From assembly GCA_034336665.1 (NCBI GenBank), contig JAPFBE010000013.1:14921056-14985055 (forward strand): a stretch of DNA of 64,000 nt, given 5' to 3'. The notes under the pieces are model-generated. The model was given only the letters and a program-made list of their open reading frames with translations. It searched no databases and was not told the origin of the DNA. The stretch's first letter is position 1. Each line of letters opens with the position of its first letter. Shown piece by piece: positions 43,901-55,900 of this stretch. The translations under genes were made by a program, and so were the position numbers. Origin of the DNA: Luscinia megarhynchos (taxonomy: Eukaryota > Chordata > Aves > Passeriformes > Turdidae).

Positions 43901-46900
43901 CCTCAGCCTGGAGAAAAGGAGGCTCAGGAGTAACCTCCTTACTCCGTAAAAGTCCCTGACAGGAGGGTGGAGCCAGATGGGGATCAGTCTCTTCTTCCAG
44001 GTTAAAAGGGACAGGGCAAAAAGGAAACAGCCTCAAATTGTGCCATGGGAACTTGAGGTGGCTATTAGGGAAAATTCCAAGCCTGAAAATATTGTCAAGC
44101 CCTGGAAGAGACTGCCATGGGGAGTGGTGGGGTCACCATCCCTGGAGGGATTTAAAAGTGGATATGGCATTTGGGGACAAAGTTTAATGGTGACCTTGGT
44201 AGTGCTGGGGGAACAGTTGGACTCAATGATCTCAGAGGGGTTTTCCAGCCTAAATGGTTCTGTGATTCTGTGATGTTAGGACCTCCGAAGTTTTCTGCAT
44301 GGCTCAGGTGGTGGGGAGGAGCACCTGGGTGCACTCATAGGGGATCCCTTTCTCAGAATCCAGTTCAAGTGCAGTTCAAGTCTCTGCAAGGCTCCATATT
44401 GGCTTTCACAGTAGCAGCAGCAGCAGCAGCAATATTCATGTTTTAATTGGACAGAAGTGCTCCAGCCCTCAGAGCATCATTTTGTCCCCCTCTGGACTCA
44501 CTCCAGCAGCTCCACATCCTTCTGATTTTGGGTGGCCCAGAGCTGGAGGCTGCACTGCAGGTGAGGTCTCACCTGAGAGGAGCAGAGGGTCAGAATCGCC
44601 TCCTCCTCCACTGCCCGTGCTGTAGGATCAACCCAGGGCATGGGTTTCTCACAGCTCCCTGTCCGGTCATGTTGAGCTTTGTCTTCCTGTTTCACTGGGG
44701 GCTTTAGCCTCCAAATTCATCTTGACTCTTCCCCACATCATCCACTCATCTTCATTTTCTTTTTGCAGCTATGGCTTCCTGCACACCCTTTCTTCTTCTA
44801 GCTTCCTCTTCAAGTCTGGATCTTTTTGCATTTCTTCACCTTTGCTTTTCAGCTTCTTTCTTCTGGGAATGGCCAATGTCAAGTGACTCCTCCCTGAGCC
44901 TTGGCTCTCCTTTTCCTTCTCTGCCTTTCTGTGTAGATCAAAGGAGCTGTGGGTCAAAGGTTGTCCCATGGAACGAGAACCAGCAGGACTTGGCCCAACA
45001 TGGCCTTGTCCCATCCCTCACCTTCCTCCAACCATCCTTAGGGAGAAGAGTCAGGAAGTAGTTTTGTTCCTTGCCTCCATGTCCATTGCTGGGAGTTGTG
45101 CCTCATCCACATATGCATTGGAGATGTTGTATGGCTGTTTTATATTGGTAATGACAATTCCTCATGCATAGTGATAGTTTTGTGGGTTTGTTCTGAGATT
45201 GGTGAAAGGTGACTGATCTGGAGCTGTTCCCTGTCTACAGGCAGTGGCATGATGAACTGATGCAGTCTTTTTACTTATATTAGGTACATACATCTGTTCC
45301 ATGGGGGTTTTTTCACTCCTTTCACTTTAGGCAAGTCATTCAGAGCTGTCTGCAGTGGAGCAGAAATATCTGAGTACCTTTGGAGGAAGATATGGCCCAA
45401 TGCATCACCTGTCAGAGCTCAGGAGTTGGGCGTGGGTTTCAGCTGTGATGACAGAACACTTGGAGGGCCTGATCCTACAAACTGAGGCATTGGCTTTCAG
45501 CTACTCCCTTTCTGGGTGTTTTTGATGAACAGTGACCACTTGGCTGTTCCTGCAGCTGTTACTCATGCCTCTGCCTTGGCAGTGCCCCCATCTCAGACCG
45601 CTGGGCATGAGCATCCCTCTTTTCAGGAACGAACACCATCTGATGTCTTGCAACTCAGGCACAATGTGGTACTGTCAGTTTAGCAGGTTCCTGCACCTCT
45701 CCAAGCCACAGAGATGGCTTCTCTTCACATTTTCTTACTGCTCCACGCAGGGCTTATAACACTCCTCAACTCCCTTGTGTGCCTTCACCGTGCCTCTGAA
45801 AGATGATTCACCTATGTCACACTCTTAAAGAAAACTGAACAATATAACAATTACCACCCTTCAAGATTTATTTTTTTCCATTTTTTGGATTCCATAATCC
45901 CTTTTTGAGGAGTCAGTCATTTTCATCTGGGTTAACGATAACACATCACAGCGCCAGGGATTGCTGCGGCTGCCTGGCTTTCTGTGCCATAAGTAGATGT
46001 AAACATGCTCCTGGGAAGGCACACATCCACATTTAGCCTCATCTGAGCAGCAGTTCCTCCCAGTCCCTCCTGCTGTGCTGAGTTTTACACAGTTAAGATA
46101 GAACCTCACAAGGATCTTCTTTGTGTCCAGGCAGGACATGTGGCTGCTGCCAGAGCTCAGGGCAGCCGCGTATCAAAACCCGCGCAGGCGTCTGCATTGT
46201 GCTGATAACACACGGTCATGGGGATCACCAGGCTTCTTGGTTCACCAACCCCAGCTGCCGGCGCCTTGGTGCAGGCACAACGTCTCTCTTGACTCAGCCC
46301 TAGTCACCTCCCACCATGTCACCATTGATTTCCCCACCCCCTGTATTGTATATATGTATTTATTTATTGAACAATATGTTAGCCCAGCCATTACAAGCAG
46401 AAAGCACTTTCCCCAATCGATTGAGCTGCACAGCCAAATCTAGCTCAGCACTGCCCTCTGAGTCATCACCAGGGTCAATTTAGATTTACATTCATGCTGA
46501 TGAATAGGCTCTGCCTCTAATCCAATCAAAACTTGATCAGCAAATTAAAACTCAGCTTGTTGAGGCTGTTGAGCGCAGGTGAGTTATGGAGGGAAGCTGG
46601 AGCAGCCCAGCTGGACAGTGGCATCCCACTCCTTCTAGGATCTGGTTTAGGGTGTTGTTCTGCCCCAGTGCCTCACAGCAAGAGGAGGAACACAAAAAGT
46701 GTATGGGCGAGAGATTCTCTCATTTGAAACTCACTCATCATGGGATGGTTTGGGTTTGGGTTTGGAAGGGCCTTAGAGCTCATCTCGCTCCAATCCCCCT
46801 GCTATTGGCAAGTTCACCTTCCACTGGACCTGATTGCTCCAAGATCCATCCAACCAGGCTTTGAACACTTCCAGGGATGGGCAGTCACAGCTTCTGTAGG

Positions 46901-49900
46901 CAACCTGTACCAAGGCCTCACTACCCTCACAAAGAACAATTTCTTCCCAATATCTCACCTAACCCTGCCCTCTGTCACTTTGAAGTCATTCCCCCTTGTC
47001 CTGTCACTCCAGGCCCTTGTCCCCAAAGTCTCTCTCCAGCTCCCTTGGAGCCCCTTAAGTAACCTGATTTTGCAAGTCCCTTCCTTTTTTTCCAGGGATA
47101 TTCACATACTTTGCATCACTAAGTACAGCCCCTTTGCATTTTCATGGCGCTGTTACCTTTCCTACAGGGTAATTTGCTTGAATGTCCCATTACCTGCAAA
47201 TTGGATAGTTACAATCAATAGCTGTGATTCTAGGAGTCTAGCTAATGGACACGTGCCTGGAGGGGTCGGCACATCCCAAAAGCAGGAGATGAGATTGAAA
47301 GATGATTGGAAAGGAAGGCTGGATGTGTGATGTGTTGTTATTAGACTAGTGCCAGTATTTTGGCACAGCAGATTTTGCCAGAAGTGATGATATTAGTGCT
47401 TATTATTCAACTTGAGCCTCCCAGCCATCATAAGAGCTATGGAAATGTTTCTTACCAGAGAGAATGTGGTGCAGAGGGTAATTCACAGGGAGAGCAGAGC
47501 AGTTCTCCCACTATCATCTGCTGCATCACTCTCAGACCATCTTGCATCTAGCAGTTGTGGTCCTCTGCTCAACTTCTCACAGTAGGTCACTTCCCAGAGA
47601 AGAATGCTAATGTGTAGGCAGTGGTTCCTGAGTATCCGACAGCATATGGAGGTAGTATCTGATGGAGTGCCTGGCAAGAACTGAGGGCAGGAAAGGCAGA
47701 TGGATGGAGTTATCAAGAAAATGACAAGTCCCATTTTACCATATGACTCACTCAGTACCTGTAGCTCTCTCATGAGCCACAGTCTTGTGGATTAAAGTCC
47801 AAGAGACTAAGACTTGGGATAATTTTCTTTAAAATGAGGCAGATTCAGGGACCTGAAGGTATATCATAGCCTGTGAGCTAATATTGAAGTAGAGGGATCT
47901 CTTTGGTGGTGCTAGCCATGAGAATGGGGTTCCAGAAGGGTGGTTTGATTATATCAGAACTTGTGCTTCCAAAGACGAGTGATCCATGAGGCTCAGCTGC
48001 CTGGTGGGGATGCTGGAAGCCCTGATTGCAAGGATCACTGTAAGTCAGCTGCTAGGGCAAGATCATCAAAGGCTTAACTAGAGCACATAATTTCTTGCCT
48101 GAAGGAGTTGTCCAGCCCTGTCACAGCTGCCCAGGGCAGTGGTGAAGTCCCCATCCCTCGAGGGATTTAAAAGCTGTGATTCCATGATTCTATGATGGTT
48201 TCTGTTCAGTAGGTAGATGTCCATCTCTAGCAGCATGGATGTTGTCAATTTTATGGAGGTTCCCATAAAACAGCAGGACAGAATCTGCTCTGCCTGCCTC
48301 CATCTTCTGCTTTCATGGGGACCTCCTCTTCAAGGTCCTTGATGTAGTTCTCTTGATGACTGGCTTCACCACAGTAGCACCAAGTACTGGAGAGGCAAGG
48401 TGTTTCCAGAGGAATCCAGCACTGGATCTTACAGAAGAACTTTGCACAGATCAGTGTCCTTTGCTAGAGCTTTCCCAGCTAGAAAGACTGGATGTGACAC
48501 ATCTCCCTCTGTTCCACAGTCTGACAGATGGCACAGTGCCAGACAGATGCCGAGGATAGGTCTGACCAGCTAATGACCAGAGGTTGAGCCTGGGCTGATG
48601 GCCTGTGGCTACATCTATTCTGGATGTCCCAGGCTTCACAGGGCTTTTCTTGCAGCCAGACTGCTTCCTTGCTTTGCATTTTGCTGCAGTCGTAGAGGGC
48701 AGTGGTAAAGGTCTGACTTCTGAAGCAGGGGTGGGAGTGGAACTAGGTATGCTGAGCAGCCCTTACTAGAGGTGGTGAATGAATTGCAGGATACATTTCG
48801 TGCCCTGTGCCTTATCAGTGCTCCTAAGGTATTCCAGAAGGATCTATAGGCTTGTTGTGGCATTCCTACATGGGATGTCCTCACTGATAGGACTTTAAGG
48901 AGCAGTGTAGCAAGACAGTGTTGATGTCTCTTCTGAACATGGAGCAGATACTTGGATCAGTGTCTTTTCCCTGGCATCACATTGTCTGTTCTCGGATCAT
49001 AGTGTGGCCTGGGACAGGGCAGGGGGTGCACCACCATAGAGGCCTGAGGGTGAGACAGTGAGGTTAGGTCTCACTGGAACAGTATTGAAGATCATGGGTT
49101 ATCTCACACACTGACCCTTCAAACAAGATCGAAACTACTTAGTGAACTGAGAGAAAACTCAGGCTCATTGAAGTGATTTGTGTGGTAGAGAGTGAGCACA
49201 TCTCTGATGAGAGACTCCTCTGGGCTCCATGGCTTCCACTACTGATGTCTGAAAGTAGGTGAGGTGATCCACCATCAAGAAAGATGTCAACCTGTTGGAG
49301 CAAGTACGACAGGAGAACATGGAGATGCTCCAGGGTCTGGAGAGAGACTGAGAGAGGTGGGGCTGTTCAACCTGGAGAAAAGAAGGCTCCAGGGAGACCT
49401 TAGAACCCCTGCCAGTGTCTAAAGGGACACCAAGACACCTGGAAAGGGACTTTGGACAAGGGCCTGGAGTGACAGGACATGAGGGGTGGCTTCCCACTGA
49501 CAGAGGGCAGAGTTATATGGCATATTGGGAAGGAATTCATTCTTGTGAGTATGGTAAGGCCCCAGCACAGGTTGCCCAGAGAAGCTGTGACTGCTACATT
49601 CCTGGAAATGTTCCAGGCTTGATTGGATGGATCTTGGAGCAACCAGGTCTAGCGGAAGGTGTCCCTGCCCTGGCAGGGGGCTGAAATGAGATGAGCTTTA
49701 GCATCCTTATCTAACCCAAAGCATTCCAGGTTTTTGTGATGCCCATCCTTAGTGCCTGTTCTAAGCCATCAGGTATCTAATATGATCATGGCTGTGCAAC
49801 TCAATCCATCCAAGAACCTTTGCATTGCAGCATGCTTTCAGTGATGGAAGAGGGGAAGGGTCATAATTGGAAACTGCTGTTTGTGGAATAAGAGCCAGAA

Positions 49901-52900
49901 CCTCTCAACCTAAATATTATAGAACAAACGACATTGTTGAAATATGGATATAAATGAAATATGGATAAAAAATGTTTTTACATATGTAAATGAGCTCTGT
50001 ATGCTCACAGGGATTGCCTGAAAGGAGGGTGGAGCCAGGTGGGGGTCAGTCTCCTCTCCCAGGCACCAAGTGACAGGACAAGAGGAAACAGCCTCAAGTT
50101 GCACCAAGGGAAGTTTAGGTTGGATATTGGGAAAATTTCTTCCCCAAAAAGTTGTCCAGCTCTGGTACAGTCTGCCTAGGGGAGTGGTGGAGTTCCCATT
50201 CCTGGAGAGTTTTAAAAACTTTTGGATGTTTGACATGGGGATGTAGTTTAGGGGGGAATGAAGCCTAAGATTTTTAGCTTTTTATATTTTTCATACATTT
50301 GTAGCTTTGTAGATTACTAAAGCATAGCTGTAGCTTCTAGTACTTTGCCCATCTTTCCTCCCTACATTTAGGAACAATAAGCTAACATTATAAATACATT
50401 CCTAAATACTGTTTAGTTTTATTCCAAGAGACCCAGCTGCAAGGGCATTTTTTTCCCCAACCAGAATCTAGACCAGACATATCAAAAGTGGGGCAAAAGA
50501 AACCTCTGGACTGCTTCCAGTGGAGCAACAACCCAGGAATTATTACCTAACCAAATAACCTTTTAATTGGACAGCATATGATAAGTATACAAAACCAACT
50601 AACCTTATAAAAATTGTAGAATTATTATACCATGTGCAGTTTACACCTCACCATGTACCTGAAAGCTTTCAAGATTTGATTTTATATTCACTCTAACATT
50701 GTTGGAAAGATCTGTTCTATTTTCTGGGTATCAGTGAGCTTGACAGTTTTGGGGGAACTGTTGGACTCAATGGTCTTAGAGGGCTTTTCCAACCTAAACA
50801 ATTCCATTATTCTATCTCCTGCCTCCAGTCCTGGTGCTGTGCTCACTAGAGGTGACTCTGCACATGGTGAGGAGCACACCAGTGCTGATAAGGAGCTGGC
50901 CTCTGTTATACCATGCTCAGATAATAAAATAACCACCTTTGATTCTGCTAATGCAATTATAGGGTAAATGGAAGAGGAGCTTAAGTTAAATTCCAGATGT
51001 GACTTGACAAGCCACAGCCTGCAGGTACATGTCAGGCTGCAGCACACATCACTGTCAGCCTGTGAGCCATGTCACTGGTGATGAATGCTAACAAATGAGT
51101 TACTGTCTAGTTGTCATGGGAAGCCTGCACACTGCAAAAAAATTAAGAATTAACTGGCTTCAAGCTGCTTTCAGAAGGAGTGAGAAATCTAATTCTGGCC
51201 TGATGATTGTTTGGATTCAGAAGCAGAGAGAGAGGACTTCCACACCAAAACTGCCTGGGCAGTGCATCCCATATGTTCTGTCCTGCTTCAGGATGTTTAT
51301 AACGTGCAACATTTGCTGGCAGCCCAAAATCCAGCATGTTCTGGACTGATCCCCAGCTCCATGGGCACCAGCGCAAAGGAGAAGCTTCTGACCCTCTGCT
51401 CCACCCTGATGAAACCCCACCTGCAGAGCTGCATCTGACTCTGGGGTCCAACATCATCAGTATGGGAAGCTGCTGGAGTCAGTTCAGCATATGCCAAGGA
51501 GGTGCTCCAGGGTCTGAAGCACCTCTGCTCTGGAGATGATCTGGGAGAGCTGGACTTGTTCAGCCTGGAGAAGGGAAGGCTTCAGGGACACCTTAGGGCC
51601 CCTTCCAGTTTCTAAAAGGGCTGTAAAGTTCAAGTTATAGAATCATAGAATCACAGGATTGTTTGGACTGAATGGGACTTAAAGCCCATGTCATTCCATC
51701 CCCAGTCTGGCCTGAAACACTCCCAGGGATGGGACAGCCACAGCTTCTCTGGGTAACCTGTGCTAGAGCATCACCACCCTCACAGAAAAGAATTTCTTCC
51801 CAATATCGCATCTAACCCTGCCCTCTGTCAGTGGGAAGCCATTCCCATTGTCCTATCACTCCTGGCCCTTGTCCAAAGTCTCTCCCTAGGACATTTGGAG
51901 CCCCTTTAGGTCCTGAAGGCTCTAAGTTCTCCCTGGAGCCTTCTCTACTCCAGGCTGAACACCCCCACCTCTCTCAGCCTGTCTTACACAGCAGAGGTGC
52001 TCCAGCCCTCTGATTATCTTCAGAGCTTCCTCTGAACTGCTTGCTGTGGAAGTTGCTTGTACTTCTTGTGGTAGGATGGCACCTTTAGTATCAGAGGTAC
52101 AGGTGCTGTACAATTGCCTCCCAAGAGCAATTTTGCTTCTGTTGTTTTCTGTCCCTTAATCTGCAGAGTTTTACAATAATCTTCCTTTTTGCAGGGACAG
52201 GGGTGACCGTAGAGCCAAGGTCTGTATCTAGGAATATGCCTTGTGCTAGAAGCATATTCTGTGCATATCTCCACAGAAAGATTGCATATCTCTACAGTAT
52301 CAACCCTTCCTTCGGTGCCTCCCCCATCTCTTTCATTTGAACATATGCTGGTGGAGCTCTATTTGTTGAAATGTTCATTTATGGTTGTGGGTTAACTTCC
52401 CTGGAATGTTAACATTCCCAGGAATATTTGAAGAGGGCTTTCTGAGAACTTCTCTGTCTCTGAAGGGCTTCAATTCCTCATCTACTTCTGCCTTACTTTC
52501 CTTCTGTTTTGTGACAGTGTGGTAAAGGCTCTGCTCACAGCTAATGCAGATCCAAACCTTGGGGATGATTTCAGCAGTGTGTATGAGATTGCCAAAGAAA
52601 AAGGCCTCCATTCCTTGGAAGGTAAGATGGTTTGTGTGTAGCTACCGACATTTGCTTTTCAGGTCCCAAAATTTTGTTTCCTGATCTAACCTCATGGGGA
52701 TTTTTTTACAGCTTGTTTCATCTTTCCCCATTTAAATGCAAAGTAATTTATGGTATTTGAGTGAATGTGCGTCTGAAGAGGAAAGAAACCTTAAGTAGAT
52801 ACTATATAGAAGCAATCCTTCAATTTACCAGAGATAAACTGTTTTTATATAGCCAGAGCATCATACCAAGTCATAGATAGGAACGTCATTCCATTGACTC

Positions 52901-55900
52901 GCATGCAGCCACATCTTGGGGAAGGGTTCAGGGCACTGTATTCCTCCAGCAGCCTTAATCCAGATCTTATCAGGAGCTGTGAAATGCAGACAGACTTGGC
53001 CAATTGTAGTAAAGCCGAATGATGTAAGTGGTTGCAGTGACTACTGGGTTTGGGCAGGCATCTGTACCAGCTCTCAGCCCTAGATGGCTTCCCATGAAAA
53101 CAAGGTCATTTTCTGCAGAGTCACGTCCTCTCATTATGGATATTCTTGGCAGATCTCAGTTTCCACTCTCATCCCTTCATTATCCTCATCACTGGGATGT
53201 TGATGCAGACTCAGAATCATAGAACCATGGGATGGTTTGGGTGAGAAGGGACCTTTAAAGCCCATCCAGTCCAAACCCCTGCTATGGCATGGATACCTTC
53301 CACTAGGCCAGGTTTCTCAGACACCTGCTTTGTTTATTCAGACCTATTTAAATTACCCAGACTGTTTCCACTTTTTATGACAATAAATGGTAATAAAATT
53401 TTCATGGCTTTGTGATTGTCAGGGATATGTCTGGATTCTTGGTGCCCAGCTGTGCTTTGGAGCAGCCAGCTGCATGTTCAGAGATTCTTCTGTTCCTCAC
53501 ACTGGCAGGAATGATAGCAGGACTCAACTCCCCTAAAATGTCCCTGTCTTTCCTTCCCCATTCCAGAAGCCTTTTCTCCACAAAAGCACTGTGCTGGCCT
53601 GCCAACCTCACCTCTGAGCTCTCAGACCACGGGATGTTTCCCAGACATCCCCCTTGCCTTGCCAGAGCCCAGCCAGTTGCTGGGACTTGGATTCCCAGAT
53701 AGGGCTGCATCCACAGTGGCTGCTTTTGTGTGCTCTGACTTGCTTGGAAGTTAAACCTTGTTCCAGCTGCTCTGAGTGGAAAGTGGGGGGAAGCCACACA
53801 GTTTGTCCAGAGCCTCAGTCTTTACAGCATGGTTTGCAGAGCCTGTCATAGAGTCGTAGAATAAAATCATGGAATCATTTTGGTTGGAAAAGCCCTTCCA
53901 GACCATATAGTCCAACCATTCTCCCAGTACTGCTGAGGCCACCACTAAACCATATCTCCAAGTGTCACATCCACATGATTTTTAAAGCCCTCCAGGGATG
54001 GACAGATGGTGCCAGGACTTAACAACCCTTTCCATGAAGAAATTTTCCCCAATATCCATCCTGAACCTTCCCTGGCACAGCTTGAGGACATTTCCTCTGG
54101 TCCTGTCTCTTGTTCCTTGGGAGAAGAGCCTGACCCCCACCTGGCTCAACTCTCCTGTCAGGGAGTTGAGGAGAGTGAGAAAGTCCCCCCTGAGCCTCCT
54201 TTTCTCCAGGCTGAACTCTTCAGCTCCCTCAGTCACTCCTCACCAGACTCGTGCTCCACACCATTCCACAGCTCTGTTGCCCTTCTCTGGAGATGCTGCA
54301 GCCTCAGTATCCTTTCTTGGAGTGCGGGACCCAGAAGTGAGCCCAGGTGTGGCCTCAGCAGCGCCCAGCACAGGGTCAGTTCCCTCATCCTGCAGCCATG
54401 GATGCTGTTGAGGCACAGTGACATTATCCACAGGCCTGTCTGTGCTTTTAACTCAGTGCTAAGAGGCGAAAGCTCTGTGAAAGCTTAATGAAGGTGTAAT
54501 ATTTGAACCTTTCATAAGGCACAGGTTGAGTTAAGAAGATGGAACAGTGAAGCGACAGCTTTGACAGGGCGTTATTCTGTATTTTTAAAAGCTCCCTGCT
54601 CTCATCCCTCACTGACCCACCCGTGCAGCAGACCTACTTCTTGATGGGAAAGAGAGCATACATAGATCACATCCCTATAGCAGGGAATGTAAAATGTATG
54701 AAACTACATTAAAAAATGAGCAATAGAATGCCAATACATAATGCATGTACATAGACTTTATTTAAGATAAAGTATATCAACCAAGAAAGTTAATTGTTTT
54801 TGTCTGCATTCATCCCTCTCTAATGTTATATATTTTGGGGTGAAGAAAAGATAAGGCCACTCCATGAGAAGTTGCATTAATTCTTTGGTTGACATGTTTT
54901 ATTAAAAAGAATAAATTCAGTTGCGTTTTTAAAAAGAGAGAGAGAAACTGCCTTTGTTTTTTCCCTTTTTTTTTAGACATTTACATATTTCGTGTATAAA
55001 TATTTTTTCATAAAAACATCCAAATCGAGAGGGTGTGCTCCACAACCACTGCACAAAATATATTACAGACATTTATATGGATGGCAGGAAGGGAGACAGA
55101 GGGCTGAAAATTTCCAGGCACCCAGTGATGGATGGTGCACGAGGCTTCCCCTGACGCTTTATTGAGTTTCCGATGATTATCTCTCTCAGAGACATTTTTT
55201 ACAGATGACGGCCGAGCTGTCACAACGGACCATGGGGGAAAAAAACCAACAATAATAACACTTTAATCTCTTTACTGCGCTGCTCCCTAGTATCTCAGAT
55301 TCATCTTCCCTGACGCACGCAGTTCATTATCCTGCTCCTCCCTGGGTAGGAAATGACGACAAATAAATAAATATACATACTCACTCTGTGTGCTTGGAGA
55401 AAGGACCCAGGGAAGGAAAGGAGCCAGGGCTTTAATTGATCTTCCTGGAGGGACTGTGGTTCATTAGTGGAGATGCTGGGCTCGGACAGCATCAGGTATT
55501 CATCACAGCGTTTCTCTCTTCTGAACTTTTTGAATCCCCTGGAAATCTTATGATGGCTTTTAAGAGGGACCGTGAAGAAGTATAAGGTGCTCAGAGCACT
55601 TGGAAGCTCTCCCTGTCCCTGAATCGGAGTCTGCTGAGTTTTGGGTACAGACCCTTTCACCAAGGAGCTGGACACACCTTCAGGAGTAGAATTTGGCCCA
55701 CCAGGTGGGTGATGTTCATTTGAATGGAGACAGCCATGCCAGTCCCACCGTCACTCATGCTCCATGGTGGGGCAGGGTATTTATGGGGCTTTCTCTGGGC
55801 AACCTGGGCCATTGTCTCACCACCCTCACAGGAAAGAATTTCTTCCCAATATTCAATCTTCCCCTGCCCACTGTCAGTTTGAAGACATTCCTACTTGTCC

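Larger units (their letters stand above)
40688..52517 (+). other. CLPB: CLPB intron 3 (11.8 kb)
   Basis: Contains ten CR1 fragments. The longest CR1-free stretches (40690-42385, 42605-43840, 44660-46730, 47060-48085, 48200-49285, 52040-52510) show no gene I recognise. A possible CR1 tail remnant (plus) lies near 41940-42020. Confidence 0.85.

Noticed and set aside
44769..45014. Short charged minus-strand frame ([15 protein letters not shown] type)
   Set aside because: Charged runs look gene-like, but it is only 81 codons without homology I know, and the plus strand is simply pyrimidine-rich intron.
47380..49200. Possible LTR or retroviral remnant
   Set aside because: Scanned for terminal repeats, primer-binding site and gag/pol motifs; none could be supported, only two CR1 pieces nearby.
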